Below, in pieces: positions 23,043 to 34,590 of a DNA stretch of 64,000 bases. The notes beneath the pieces were generated by a model. The model was given only the letters and a program-made list of their open reading frames with translations. It ran no database searches and was not told the DNA's origin. Positions within the stretch are counted from its first letter, which is position 1. Every line of letters starts with the position of its first letter. The DNA is from Prinsepia uniflora (Eukaryota > Streptophyta > Magnoliopsida > Rosales > Rosaceae): positions 39,402,194 through 39,466,193 of the forward strand of contig CM064870.1 of the NCBI GenBank assembly GCA_032719365.1, written 5' to 3'. The position numbers were made by a program, and so were the translations under genes.

Positions 23043-24886
23043 TGATAGAAGTTTTATCCAACAAAGAATGATGAATGATAATTCCTAGTGTAATACTTTA
23101 CAAGTGCACAAAATCATATAAAGAGTATAGTAGGTTCACAAAGGTCGATCCCTTGAGGACTTATTCAACGTGAATCCACTTAGTTGAGAATGAAATAACT
23201 TGGTTAAAAAGACACAAATGTGTTGGGCGGTTTAGGATGATGATTAGCACGAAATTGTAAAAGGAAACAAAGTGCAAAACAATGGAAACTTGATTGGATG
23301 ATTGAGACGAAATAGGGCTTATTATCCACCTTTACCAATTATAGTTCTCATTAGATTTCTTTGATCTAATTACTATGCATGTTTATGAATTAAGCGCCCA
23401 TGCAGGGGTCCGGCTAAGGCACACCCCACACTTATTATCTTCTCTAAGTTAGCATGTTTTAAGCGTGATGTCCCCCCTTAAAACGTCTATTATCGATGGA
23501 GCGTGATAATGCATGAAACATAAAGAAGATTTGATGACACTACATTATCCCTAGAAAAGTGATGTGCAGTTATAGAAAGTCATGAGTTTAGATTATGAAT
23601 AAGATTCCCCCTCTTAAACGTGAGGATACAAATTGCAAGGCGATATTATGGTCCATCAAGCAATTACATCTATAATTATACACAAACAAGGTGATCAAGC
23701 TTATAAGCGTAAATTGGGTTCATGAAGCATAGTAATCCAACAAATTCAGTCATGCATAACAATCATAACCAAGAGCCAGAAATCTAAACATGAACTAACA
23801 TGGCTAGGGCTTCAAAAAACCCTAATCCTAAAGGAAATTACTCACACATATCTAAGTTAACAAACATCGTAATTGAATTCATATAAACTTAAAGAGATTA
23901 AGGAATAAGAAACACAAATACTAAGATGGATGAGGCGTGAGAGAAGTGGCACAAACACTTCTTCTTCTCCCAAGCTTCACCTCATAATCAAGGTGCAAGA
24001 ATTGAATCCAAAAGCTTGAATATCAATGTAAAATGGAGCTAACTTTAGTATAAAATTGAGTATAAAATTTGAAAGAGTTTTGGGACCTTAGGAGGTGAAT
24101 TAGACGTCCTAAACAATGAGAAAACATTAAATATATATAGCCTCACACCTGCCCTAGCTTCTCTCTAAAATAAAGGGAAAACAACCCTAAAACTAAGGAG
24201 AAAATCCAAGTGTAGCCGTGAGATGTCCTTAGCCGCAATTTGTGGCTTCCTCTTTAAGCAAGGAATCCTTCCTTATTTTTCTCCACTTATCACTTCATCT
24301 TTGACTAGGATTTCATTTAATCTTATTCCGAATCAAATCACATAGTCCTAAAATAAAGGAAAGGGGATAAAAATGCGGCTAGGGTAATTCGTTAACCCTA
24401 GCCATAACGTTTGGTTTCTTGGCTTGCAAGAAACTTCCTTTTCCTTGTTTCTTGCATCTTTAACTTCAGGTTTGAAGATGAAATCATTGAGTCTTCTTAT
24501 CCACATCAATCCACATAATTTCTCATTGCAAAGGGAAGATAAATTGGGGCTAGGGATACTTGTTGCACAAGTAAGTCCATTTATCCCCTAATTGCATTTT
24601 TTGGGACATTAGGGCTTAGCCGTGACTTTTGAGTAGTATTGGTGGATCTTGGCCATGTGTATGAGAGATGATGCGCCCCTTTATGTGTCCTTGATGAGTT
24701 CTTGAAGAATTATCCTTGGAAAGATCACATTACATTGCAAAAACATGATTTAAACCTCGACTATACAATCTGCACAAACTTCACAAAAGAGATCATTTTC
24801 TCCTATAGATTGAATGACTATAATAAAAAGATAAGTAAAAGGGATAGATAATAACATTGAAACAATCCTAAATTGGTGACTTATCA
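23043..24886 (-). mobile_element. Element M (Athila-like) 5' LTR
   Basis: This 1844-bp LTR runs on the minus strand from TGATAAGTCACC (24886) to CTATCA (23043), close to the tRNA-Asp type PBS. It is AT-rich and unlike the other LTRs in the window: it has none of their hairpin, palindrome or TGCATGC motifs. The matching 3' LTR is missing. Its right edge abuts the truncated 5' LTR of element L. Confidence 0.8.
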
Positions 24887-25830
24887 TTTATATGTGAATT
24901 TTGATGATTTTACAAAAATTATTTTATTGCACGTTTTAGGAGGTTTTCTTGAGTTATATTTTGGGCTTCAGCCTGGATCTTGGAATATGGATTTGGTTTT
25001 TGGAGTTGATATATTTTATAAAAATGGTGTTGTCTTGATATTTGTATACTATGTGAGTTCTTGAACAACCCTTCACGGATTTCTAGATTACGCTCAGATG
25101 ATGTATCCTTGAGTGAGTTATGAGGTTATATACACTCAGATATTATATCACTGAGTAGACACTCAGATGTTGTATCCCCGAGTTATTTTCCTACTAGTAT
25201 GTAGTTGATTATGTGGTGGGAGCTTAGATGTTGTATCCTTGAGCGGGCACTCGGATGCTGCATCTCCGAGTGGCTATATGATGATATGATCGGTATTCGA
25301 GTATCAAGGAGGGGTTGACTATGTGTGACTATTGTGATGATTCTGTGTGTGATTGTATTGGTCATTTAATGAGACTATTTATTTACACATACTAGCACGT
25401 ATTTTGAGATTTCTTGTTGCTATATTTTTTTACCAAAATATGGTAATTTCTCGTATTCATGCATAGGTTTTCAAAATGGAGGGTATAAACGTATGTTTTC
25501 CAAATTTTATTTTTAAAAGGTTATTTTCATCCACGCACAATCTTTATGGATTTTATTTACCCTCTAGACCGTGACACATGGATGGGAATCTACTCAAAGA
25601 CAGGAGGCAGAAATTAGACACTACATACCCTTCAACTTATTAGGGTAGTATTCACGTTTGAGTTGTACTTAATACTTATGCTCTGTAAATGCTAGTGAGA
25701 ATTATCCCTTGTCTAACAATTGGTGAACTTTTGTCAATATTGTGTGGTATTTTGAAGTCATTTCTTTTCTAATATTAACTGTCAGACGGGAGCATGATCT
25801 TTTCTCGATTACCAGGAATTACCCTATCAA
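24887..25830 (+). mobile_element. Element L 5' LTR, 3' part only
   Basis: This is the last about 940 bp of a plus-strand LTR ending TACCCTATCA at 25830, followed by a PBS. The upstream part was displaced by element M and then lost. It contains a short series of CACTCAGATGTTGTATC-like repeats (25080-25265) and a weak version of the 3'-end stem (GTCTAAC at 25711-25717 with GTCAGAC at 25781-25787). It cannot be compared with the L 3' LTR at 37985, because only opposite parts survive. Confidence 0.72.
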
Positions 25831-25846
25831 CTTGATATCAGATCAT
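25831..25846 (+). other. Primer-binding site, element L
   Basis: ACTTGATATCAGATCA, a mutated form of the Met-tRNA type PBS (TTGGTATCAGAGCA), immediately after the LTR end. Confidence 0.75.
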
Positions 25847-25928
25847 AGGCATATTGTCTAGTGACTGCACATATGAGGTACACAGTGTGAACTAAGCTGT
25901 GTTTGTTTCAGAAGTTAAGGTAACGACT

Positions 25929-26936
25929 ATGCCTCCGCGACGAGATCCTCGTTCACGGTTGGAAGATAAGGTAGAAAGGGTTAGAAAGGCCTCGAACATA
26001 GAGGGCCCAACGTCTAGGGGCTACTACTTTCACGAGTGAGGTGAGCCCAGAGCAGGTAAAAAAGTGGATTACTCATGTGGAAAGGATTTTTGAGGTTATG
26101 TAGTGCCCGCCGGAGAAAAAGGTGTTGATAGCTACTTTTCAATTGAGTGAATATGCTTACTAGTGGTTGCGGGGGCTATAGATGATGGGCTAGGATGCCC
26201 AAAAGGTGACACAGAAAACTTTTAAAGGCATATTTTTGCATCAATTCTACCCCTAATCCTTTCACGATGCCAAAGAGGTAAATTTTTTGCAATTGTAGCA
26301 AGAGAACATGATGGTGGCCCAATATGAATAGAAGTTCCTGAGTCTATCCTGGTTTTCCCCAGCAGTTGTGGCAACTATGGCAGACAAGTGTCGTAGATTT
26401 GAGATAGGTTTAAGAGACGAGGTTCGAGCTACCATAACAGTTGGTTCATTTTCCATTCTGATAGAGTTTCCCAATGCTGCTATTCTAGTGGATTCTAGTT
26501 TGTTAGCACGACGATAGGGTGGAGATCAAAGATGTGAGTGCCTGTATACTGGCAATTTTGGTCAAAGAGCCTCGAAGAAGGGTAGCATGAGTTCTGGATC
26601 CTCTGGCAATTATTGTTCAGGGCTAGACAGCAGAGGGACCAGATAGAGGGGTGCCTAGAACTTTGGTTGAGATCTTAGATGTTTGCTCAATCCAATAAGG
26701 CTTTAGTACATTCGACAGGACGGCAAGAGGGCAGACCTACACCGCCGTATGTGATTCGATGTTTTACTTGTGGAGAGCCTGAGCATATTTGCAGAGATTG
26801 CCCAAATAGATAAGAGAGCGGTATGATAGGACAGAACGTGGTAGATCAGGGTCAGACTTCCAACACGTCTGGTGGGAACCAAATACAGGTCAGTAGAGCT
26901 AGAAGCATATTAAGAGGAGGCCCAAAAGGCACCGGG
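25929..26936 (+). pseudogene. Chromovirus gag remnant, element L
   Basis: It starts at ATG 25929 with MPPRRDPRSRLEDK, a typical chromovirus gag opening. After frameshifts, capsid-like blocks can be read (for example MADKCRRFEIGLRDEVRA near 26376). A zinc knuckle CFTCGEPEHICRDC follows at 26760-26801, with the correct CX2CX4HX4C spacing. Many stops break it. It ends where element K inserts. The distance from knuckle to the protease motif across K is about 64 codons, normal for the family, so the gag here and the pol after K are one element. Confidence 0.82.
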
Positions 26937-27734
26937 TGTAACAACCCTTCTCGAGTTCATTGGATTAATTAATGAATAATTGAGGATTATTGAGACTAAT
27001 TGGGAATTAGTCGAGGATTCTTCAGACTATCGGTTTGAAGCTTCGGGCAAAAAAGGTGATTTCCGGCCGATGGAGGTTGCGACGCACAGCGATGGCAGTT
27101 GTCTTCTCCAGCGAGTCGTCGACTGGGTTGACCCGTTGACCCGACATGTTGACCCATTGACCCGACATGTTGGCCGTGACGTTAGTGTTGACTTTGTTGA
27201 CGTCAACGTTGACTTTGGCCAGAGTTGACTTTGGGCATGAATTTTGAGGTGAGACCGGTCCCATTTGACAATCTGAATCCAATGGTGGTTGTTTCAGGTA
27301 GATCAGAGATCGTTAGGTTGGTCAAATTGAGGTTTTTGTCCTAAGGATACGTGTCCGGGACACGTTGACCTTTTTGGGAGTTTTGAGGGTTTTTTATTAG
27401 GACTTGTGTAGGTTGGTCATGACCTTCGAGTGTGTTTTGGACAGGTCCAGACGACCCAGAGAGGTTGGGTTTTCCCGGAAAGGCTTACGTCGCAGTTTGG
27501 ACGGTTTGTGAGTGGACATTTGATTTCTAAATATGATGCATACATAACTATTTTATATGTTTTATGAACATGATTTGAGATGCCTTGTGTGCATATGATT
27601 GTGGTGTTTTTTCATTTTCATACAAATGTGGCATTGCACGTGTATCGAGATTTATGCTCTATGTTGTAACTTGGGATTATGATATGTGCTTGTGTTTTCA
27701 AATGATTTGAACAATGAAACAATTTAAGATTTGG

Positions 27735-27887
27735 AAATACGATATCGGGCTTGAGGCACTGTTGGTTTATAATATCGGGCTTGAGGCTCAATTAGTTTAT
27801 AATATCGGGCTTGAGGCCCAATTAGTTTATGATATCGGGCTTGAGGCCGAATTGGTTTATGATATCGGGCTTGAGTCCCAGTTCCGG
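27735..27887 (+). repeat. 30-bp minisatellite, K 5' LTR
   Basis: There are five units around GATATCGGGCTTGAGGC. The open frame across it (27714-27899) merely reflects the repeat. Confidence 0.88.
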
Positions 27888-28540
27888 TTTATGAAATGAG
27901 ATTTCGAGTTTGAGGCCCTATTGAGATGATTTGGGATGAGTCCCTATGAATTTTGGATTGGATCGGATTCAAGGAAACCTGATTTTGTGGAAGCTATACC
28001 TAGGGCTGAGACCTTGTTGAAATGCTTTAGATATTTTACTTATACCATCCTTATGTGTGGATTATCTCTTCCAGACGTCTCGTAGTATCCCTGAGTAGTC
28101 ACGATGAACTACTTAGGAGGGGTCGCTCCGAGGAGAGGCTCGGGACCAGGTGTACGAGCATTGTTTGAGAGGGGCTGCTCTGACGAGGAGAGGCTCAGGA
28201 TCAGGATTGGTAGATACTTGGTATCGCCCTGGACAAGGTCTGAGGGAAGGACATGGACTTGAGACCCCGAGTCGCACACGTAGCCTTAGAGACTGTGACA
28301 TTATTGATTAGACATCAAAGATGTCAGACATCTGGGATGTCGAGGATTGGTTATACTATTTTTGACTGATTTGAGCAGAAACCCCACGTGTTTGGTTTTG
28401 AGCTGAGACCCTACTGAGGAAATGGATTTGATTGAGAAACATTTTCACTATGTATTGATTTGAAAAGAGAGATGGTTTGGTTTAAAGAAAGTGGTTTTTA
28501 TAACTTGTTTTCTGATGCATGCATGCTTTTTAATGAAGGG

Positions 28541-28547
28541 TATAAAT
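28541..28547 (+). promoter_or_regulatory. TATA-like box, K 5' LTR
   Basis: GAAGGGTATAAATTG, followed about 50 bp later by the conserved GTCCACTC block. This is the best promoter candidate in a full-length element here. Confidence 0.5.
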
Positions 28548-28728
28548 TGTTTTTTTTTCTTGTGAAATGGTTTTTAAACTATTTATTTTCGTCCACTCGT
28601 AGCTTTTAATGTTTTAATACCCTTCAGGTTGATCATGGATGCGGGCTGTAGTAGAGACCGAGAAATCACATGCGTCCACAGATCTTGGCGTACTCTAGTA
28701 ACCCCGAGAGGGTTTAGGTTATCCATGG

Positions 28729-28747
28729 TCTGGCACGGGGTGTCAGA
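28729..28747 (+). promoter_or_regulatory. LTR 3'-end hairpin, K 5' LTR
   Basis: Arms TCTGGCAC and GTGTCAGA, loop GGG. One G-T pair. Confidence 0.6.
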
Positions 28748-28798
28748 CGGGAGAATGGTACATCCCTCGGTAATCCCGAGTTGGGATGGGTCGTGTCA

Positions 28799-28814
28799 GC
28801 TTTGTATCAGAGCA
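28799..28814 (+). other. Primer-binding site, element K
   Basis: GCTTTGTATCAGAGCA, one base off the Met-tRNA type PBS, directly after the LTR. Confidence 0.82.
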
Positions 28815-31800
28815 TTGAGTTGCTCTTGGAGTGTTACGCATGTGCCAGATGTGATGTCTCTACGAGGGAAAAAGCTCGTCATCAACCTGATAGTTAGGGT
28901 AAGAGTGGGAGAAATTAGTGGAAACGAACCTTGGTTAGGTTACGTTTGGCATCCTATGCCGTGATTTAGTGAGTTTAGACCACGAAGAGGGCGGGATATG
29001 ACAACATTTCTCAGTGATGACCAATGGTTGGTCTGGAAGTAGAGTCAACTAGTGAGATCCAATCCACGAGTACAATCAGGAGATGATATGTCGGATCCCG
29101 GGGTGGACTGATCAGTGGACCTTACACTTTGAGCTGAGAGTGTACGAACGCTAGAGGCAGCTTAGATGTTGAGTTATACTCTTGAAGATAGGGTCCGGTT
29201 AGTACAGAGTAGTTGGTGTAGGCGGTGAGTTACCCGCATGAGTATGGAATCTCGATAGCGGAGTGTTTCTTGGGCTAGTCTGCGTGAGGTTATGGAAGAC
29301 ATCGCTATCGAGGGTGGTTGTGGTTGAGACTGTTGAGCATTGGGCGACGTTCGAGGAACGATTCTTACGTAGTTTTTGACCCAGACTTGTTGAGTTACAA
29401 GGGAAGTAGAGTTCTTCCGGCATGAGCAAGAGATTGGTTGTTAGCTTAGTACGAGTAGAGGTTTGCGACTTGGTCATAGTGTGCTCATGTTCGGTGTTGA
29501 CTAGACAATGAGCTTTGGGCAGTACGAATTGTATCGAGATGCCACATCATCTCCACTAGTGTGATTAGGATGACTGAGATGAGTTAACGGAATGTCAGCA
29601 GTAATCATCCGATCGCTAAAGAAGATTACAACAGTTGATGATGTCGAGGGACACCGAGTGCGTCGAGAGGATGTGATCATGATCACAATATCCACCTTGT
29701 TGAATTGGATTACGGAGGCGTACCCCTATGCCTGAATTAGAAACGGGTGTTTTTTCTTGCCTAGTTAAGTGTGCACGAGTGTTGGGTGCGGAAGTTAATC
29801 CCATAAGAGTTGGGACATGTGAATCAGGTGGTTCCATTACTACCAATTGGATGTGCATAAATGGTATAATAAAAGACAAACGAGGTTTAACCTTGAGTTG
29901 GACTAGTGGACTACCCATTACTCCTCAACCGAGTCTTCAACGAAATGGTTGTAGTTGGTAGTCATTACGTGTTACGTTAGCCATTGGGTGAGACTAGAGG
30001 ACCAGAGAGTACTTCTTTCGAGAGTTACGGCCTCCAGGCCGAGAGGTTACGACATGATTGTAGTAAGGGACGGCGACACGTGTTGTGATGACCCCAGTTA
30101 GCTCAGGGAGCTAGGAGAGAGTTGGTTGTGCTGAGTATCCCCTTAACACGGGAGTTGTGTAGTTGTTGTTTAGCAGAGTTGTTTCCTGGCACGTAACCCA
30201 TTTGGCAACCAATTTTTGGAAGGTACCAGCTGAGTTGAGAGCTTAGGAAGTCCAGTGGTAGGACTTGATTCCCAATTCCACTGAGAATTAGTTGACTAGG
30301 AGTGTCACTATTAGGAGACCCAATGTTCTTTTCGATGGAACTTCGGGAATTGGTATCGAGCAGACTACTAGTAAATATATATACTTCCTTCTTCTGAAAG
30401 TTCCTCGTGAACTTCTCATCACTCGTGGAGGTTTATCCTATGAGGGTGGTCGTTGACGAGATTGACTTGGAGGGGAGTCAATCTAAGGTGAGGAGATATT
30501 TTCACCTGTGTTTTGGAACTTTCTGCAGTAAGGCATGTACGGGAGAGTTGAACGTATCAATCCAAACTGGTACGTCTTGGTGGACGTGAGTAGGTGGGTT
30601 TGGACACACTTTAGGTGTTGGTCAGGTGACTAGGAAAATTCACATAGGCTAATAAATTTGAGTGTACAATCTATCCAGAATAAGAATCAGACAGACATGC
30701 TCTAGAGTTGAACTGTGATTGGCTGGTAACCATGTAGTGGATAAACTAGAATTGGGGTTGCTGTGATGCGTGGACTAGTTTACGGTTGTCGGTACGTAGC
30801 ATGTACGACATGTGAGTTGTACTGTGTACTTTGTGCGTGAGTGCAGCTCTTAAGCAGGCATGAGTAGTGCCTCGTGGTTGTGTGTTGTGTGTTGTGTGTA
30901 CATGTGAGTAGGGCATGTTGGACCATGTAGTTGTCGACGTGTTGGTAATCGGATTGGTTACAATATTGTTGGTTATTTGAGAATGAGGACTAGACTTCGA
31001 ATACTGTGCACTAGAGTAGAGTAAGCTTGTGAGGGCTTAGTGTTTGTGTGAGCTTGGAGCTCAGAGCCGTGGTTGGCCAGAGGAACCCTATAGTTTGAGT
31101 TGTGTTATTACTGCTGGAGCAAGTATTCGATATGGTCCAAATACACTCAGGATGAGTGAGATGTCAGTTTGGTATCAACGGAACGAGTGAGGTGATAGTT
31201 AAGACTTTTCTCGAGTCAGGATCACAGCGTTGGACGCTGAGTGAGACGAGGGTTGGTACGAGATACCATAGTAAGACTCTAGAGTGAGTCAAGTTTTTTG
31301 TTAGTGACTCGAGCAGTGTTAGTGGAGCCGTGAGTACCGGCTGAGCACGACAGTGTGTCATGAGAGTGGCTTACGGTTAGGAGACCATCTAGCGACAGAC
31401 GATTTGAGATCTCGCCAAGAGATTAGGATGTCAGCTTGGGTTTTCAACTAAGAAAGGTCGTCAGGCTGAAAGCTGAAAGATGTTAGCTTGATATGTCAGC
31501 TTGGTTTAGCTAGATTGTCGTCACAACTTATCAACTGAGCAGGACTGTAAGTTGACCTGTCAGCTTGGTATCAATTGACCGGTGAGTTGCACGTGTATCG
31601 ATGTCATATTTTATGTTTGGATTCCTTAGACTTGATGTGTAAGGGTTTAGTTTTGGAGCTTTGGAAGCTTGGTGACGAGTTTGTGGGATACGGTCACTGA
31701 GGACTGAGCTGAGTTTCAGCGTTGACTGTTGGGTTCTAGTTAACGTCGAGTGACGTTTGGGTACAGACGAGTACTGTGGTTAGTTTTTGGATGTGTACGT

Positions 31801-31894
31801 TTACACAAGTGCGCCTTGAGTTGGAGGTAGGATTGGATTTCAACAGTTTGAATGTGCATTTGGGTCAGTTTGAATTTCAAGGATGAAATTCTTT

Positions 31895-31906
31895 AAGGGG
31901 GAAGAT
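31895..31906 (+). other. Polypurine tract, element K
   Basis: AAGGGGGAAGAT immediately upstream of the 3' LTR start TGTAACAACCC. It would prime plus-strand synthesis. Confidence 0.8.
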
Positions 31907-32252
31907 TGTAACAACCCGTCCTAAATTCATAGGATTAATTAAGGAGTAAATGAGGATTATCGAGACTAATCGGGAATTAGTCGAGGATTTTTCAGACGGT
32001 CGGCATAAAATGACGACTTTGCCCCTATAATGGGAAAAATATTGACTTTTGACCAGGGAGGTCAAATGCTCGAGGACCGAGGACCGTTACGAAGATCGAT
32101 ACTGTACGAGTTTGTTGACAAGCGACACATTGAATTCGGACGTCGGACGGAAAAGTTATGGTTCAAGAAAGGAATCGTGAACTATTCACAGTTGTTCAAT
32201 TGTCAAAAAGATTTTTCTTTAGTGAGACCCAAATATTTGATTTTAGACCATA

Positions 32253-32278
32253 GGATGAGTGACACTTGTCACCCACCC
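32253..32278. promoter_or_regulatory. Conserved LTR palindrome, K 3' LTR copy
   Basis: The arms are GGATGAGTGACAC and TTGTCACCCACCC, with two changes in the right arm and a central mismatch. The K 5' LTR has lost this site by deletion. Confidence 0.5.
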
Positions 32279-33522
32279 TATGGCCCATTTCATACACACA
32301 TGCATCATCACCATCATCCTTCATCCATCTTCATTTTCTCTTCTTCCTTCCCAAAACCGTACCCACACCACCACCATCATTCCATCATCTTCCTTAAGAC
32401 CATAAAGGGACAGAGAAAGTGAGAGAGAGGCTAAGAGACGGCCAGGGATGGCAGAGCAGCCGCAGGAGTGGCTAGAATTCGCGAAAAACAAAGGTAAAGT
32501 CGTGGGTTCGAATTTTTGGTTTTGGATTTTGTTGGTTTTGATCGATTCTAAGCCCAGTGTTATGTTCTTTGAGCTCCTACAAGCTTGTAGGTGCAAGAAT
32601 GGACAGATTTAGACGACGGGAGTGGCCAGGATGTCGATTCTAAGTTTGGCCGAAACTTTGAGAGGCCATATCTTCAAAACCAGGAACTTTCTTCAATTTT
32701 TGGGTTTTGATTTCGATTCCTAGGGTTGAGTAGATGAATTTACATAGGTAGAACGTTAAATTTGGTTGAGAAATGAGTGAGATATCAAGGTTTGAAATTT
32801 CGGGCAAAAATGGTGTTTTTTGATCGACAAAGACAGTGGCGCATGGCGGTGCTAGTCGTCTTCTCCGGCGATCTGTTGACCTGACCCGTTAAGTGTTGAC
32901 CGTGACGTCAACATTAACTTTTCTAACGTTAGCGTTGACTTTGACCAGAGTTGACTGGAACTTTGACCAGCACATAGGGATGCATGGTCATGAATTTCGA
33001 GGTGGGACCGGTCTCATTTGAAAGGTTTCGATGATGTGAATCCAATTATGGTGGTTTCAGGTCGATCCGAGATCGTTAGGTTGGTCAATTTGAGATTTTT
33101 TACCTAGGGATGCGTGTCTGAGATACGTTGACTTTTTCGGGAGTTCTGAGGGTTTTTGATTAAGACTTGTCCAGGTTGGTAGTTACCTTCGAGTGTGTTT
33201 TGGACAGGTTCAGACGACTTGGAAAGGTTGGATTAGCCCGGAGAGGCTTATGACGTAGCTTAAAGGCGCACAGCTAGGACGGTTTGTGAGTGGACATTTG
33301 ATTTCTAAATATGATGTATGCATAACTATTTTATATGTTTTATGAACATGATTTGAGATGCCTTGTGTGCATATGATTGTGGTGTTTTTTAATTTTCATA
33401 CAAATATGGTATTGCACGTGTATCGAGATTTATGCTCTTTGTTGTACCTTGGGCTTAGGCTAGGTTTTCATACGTGCTTGTGTTTTCAAATGATTTGAAC
33501 AATGAAATGATTTCGGATTTGG

Positions 33523-33613
33523 AAATATGATATCGGGCTTGAGGCCTAACTAGTTTCCAATATCGGGCTTGAGGCCCAATTGGTTTATGATATCGAGCTT
33601 GAGGCTCGTTCCA
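33523..33613 (+). repeat. 30-bp minisatellite, K 3' LTR
   Basis: Three units of the GATATCGGGCTTGAGGC type, two fewer than the 5' LTR. Confidence 0.85.
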
Positions 33614-34501
33614 GTTTATGAAATGAGATTTCGGGTTTGAGACCTTATTGAGATGATTTGGGCTGAGTCCCTATGAGTTTTGGATTGGATCGGATTCGAG
33701 GAATCCCGATTTTGTGGAAACTATACCTTGGGCTTAGACCCTGTTGAAATGCTTTAGATTATATTTGAGGTATAAATGATTTTACAATGATTTTCACTGG
33801 TTTAATCATTGTTTTAGTTATACCATCCTTATGTGTGGATTGTCTCCTCCAGACGTCTCGTAGTATCCTGGAGTAGTCACGGCGCACTGCCTAGGAGAGG
33901 CGCTCTTAGGAAAGGTTCAGGACCAGGAGTGCGTGCATTGCTTGAGAGGGGCCGCTCCGACAAATAGAGACTCAGGATTAGGATTTCTAGATACTTGGTA
34001 TCACCCCGGACAGGGTCCGAGGGAAGAACTCAGACTTGAAACCCCGAGGGGCACGCATAGCCTTAAACACCATGACATTATTGATTAGACATCAGGTATG
34101 TCCGACATCTGGGATGTCGAGGATTGGTTATACTGTTTTTAACTTATTTGGGTAGAGACCCATGTGTTTGGTTTTAAGTTGAGACCCTACTGAGGAAATG
34201 GCTTTGATTGAGAAATGTTTTCACTGTGTATTGGTTTGAAAAGCCATATGGTTTGATTTAAAGAAAATGGTTGTTATAATTTGTTTTCTGATGCATGCAT
34301 GCTTTTTAATGGGCTATATAAATTGTTTTTTTTTGTGAAATGGTTTTTAAACTGTTTATTTTCATCCACTCACATCTTTTACTGTTTTAATACCCTTCAG
34401 GTTGATCGCGAATGCGGGCTGTAGCAGAGACCGAGACATCATATGCCGCCACAAATTCTAGCGTACTCTGGTAACCCCGAGAAGGTTTAGGTTATCCCTA
34501 G

Positions 34502-34520
34502 TCTAGCATGGGGTGTTAGA
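34502..34520 (+). promoter_or_regulatory. LTR 3'-end hairpin, K 3' LTR
   Basis: Arms TCTAGCAT and GTGTTAGA with loop GGG. Compared with the 5' LTR (TCTGGCAC/GTGTCAGA), one G-C pair has become A-T on both sides and another is now T-G, so pairing survives. Confidence 0.6.
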
Positions 34521-34590
34521 CAGGAGCATGGCACATCCTGCACACCCTGCGATAATCCCGTGGGAGGGGGGATTGGGATGGGTCTTGTCA

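Larger units (their letters stand above)
15051..24886 (-). mobile_element. Element M: Athila-like Ty3/gypsy element, 3' end lost
   Basis: Read right to left, M has a 5' LTR (23043-24886), a PBS of tRNA-Asp type, gag, protease, reverse transcriptase and RNase H. It then ends near 15050 with no integrase and no 3' LTR. Lineage is inferred from the gag (zinc knuckle CEVCLVQGHSSNEC), the RT block ending RRMPFGLCNVPATFQ and the PBS type, all typical of Athila. It is interrupted by solo LTR G at 17148-20738. It inserted into the 5' LTR of element L; 24887-24891 (TTTAT) would be its target duplication, with the other copy deleted. All reading frames are broken. Confidence 0.85.
26937..28798 (+). mobile_element. 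Element K 5' LTR
   Basis: It starts TGTAACAACCC and ends GGGTCGTGTCA at 28798, followed by a PBS. It is 1862 bp, about 820 bp shorter than the 3' LTR of the same element. Most of that is one internal deletion near 27028, covering what corresponds to about 32000-32785 in the 3' LTR and including the palindrome. It has a five-unit 30-bp minisatellite, TATA-like box and hairpin. The left flank CCGGG does not match the right flank GCAAG, so no target duplication is visible. Confidence 0.88.
28799..31906 (+). mobile_element. Element K internal region, non-coding (LARD-like)
   Basis: This 3108 bp lies between the PBS and a PPT (31895-31906, AAGGGGGAAGAT preceded by the typical GAAATTCTTT). No frame gives any retroviral motif, and the longest open frames are about 100 codons and unrelated to known domains. 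The first 100 bp is strongly alike in H, I and J, with CATCAACCTGATA after the PBS. At about 29220-29470 there is clear similarity to 12395-12640 of J (reversed). A stretch at 31162-31573 repeats the words seen at the LTR/PBS joint. It is best read as the conserved interior of a non-autonomous LTR family. Confidence 0.75.
31907..34590 (+). mobile_element. Element K 3' LTR
   Basis: This 2684-bp LTR runs from TGTAACAACCCGTCC to GGGTCTTGTCA. It matches the 5' LTR outside the latter's deletion. It carries the palindrome (32253-32278), only three minisatellite units (33523-33613) against five in the 5' LTR, and a hairpin with altered but still pairing arms (34502-34520). The divergence between the two LTRs is visible by eye, so the insertion is not very recent. 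Confidence 0.9.

Noticed and set aside
27714..27899. Open frame with a repeated YDIGLEAQLV-like peptide
   Set aside because: It is simply the 30-bp minisatellite, whose length is a multiple of three.
28629..28964. 111-codon frame across the K LTR/PBS joint
   Set aside because: It spans the LTR end, hairpin and PBS. Sister elements do not keep it open.
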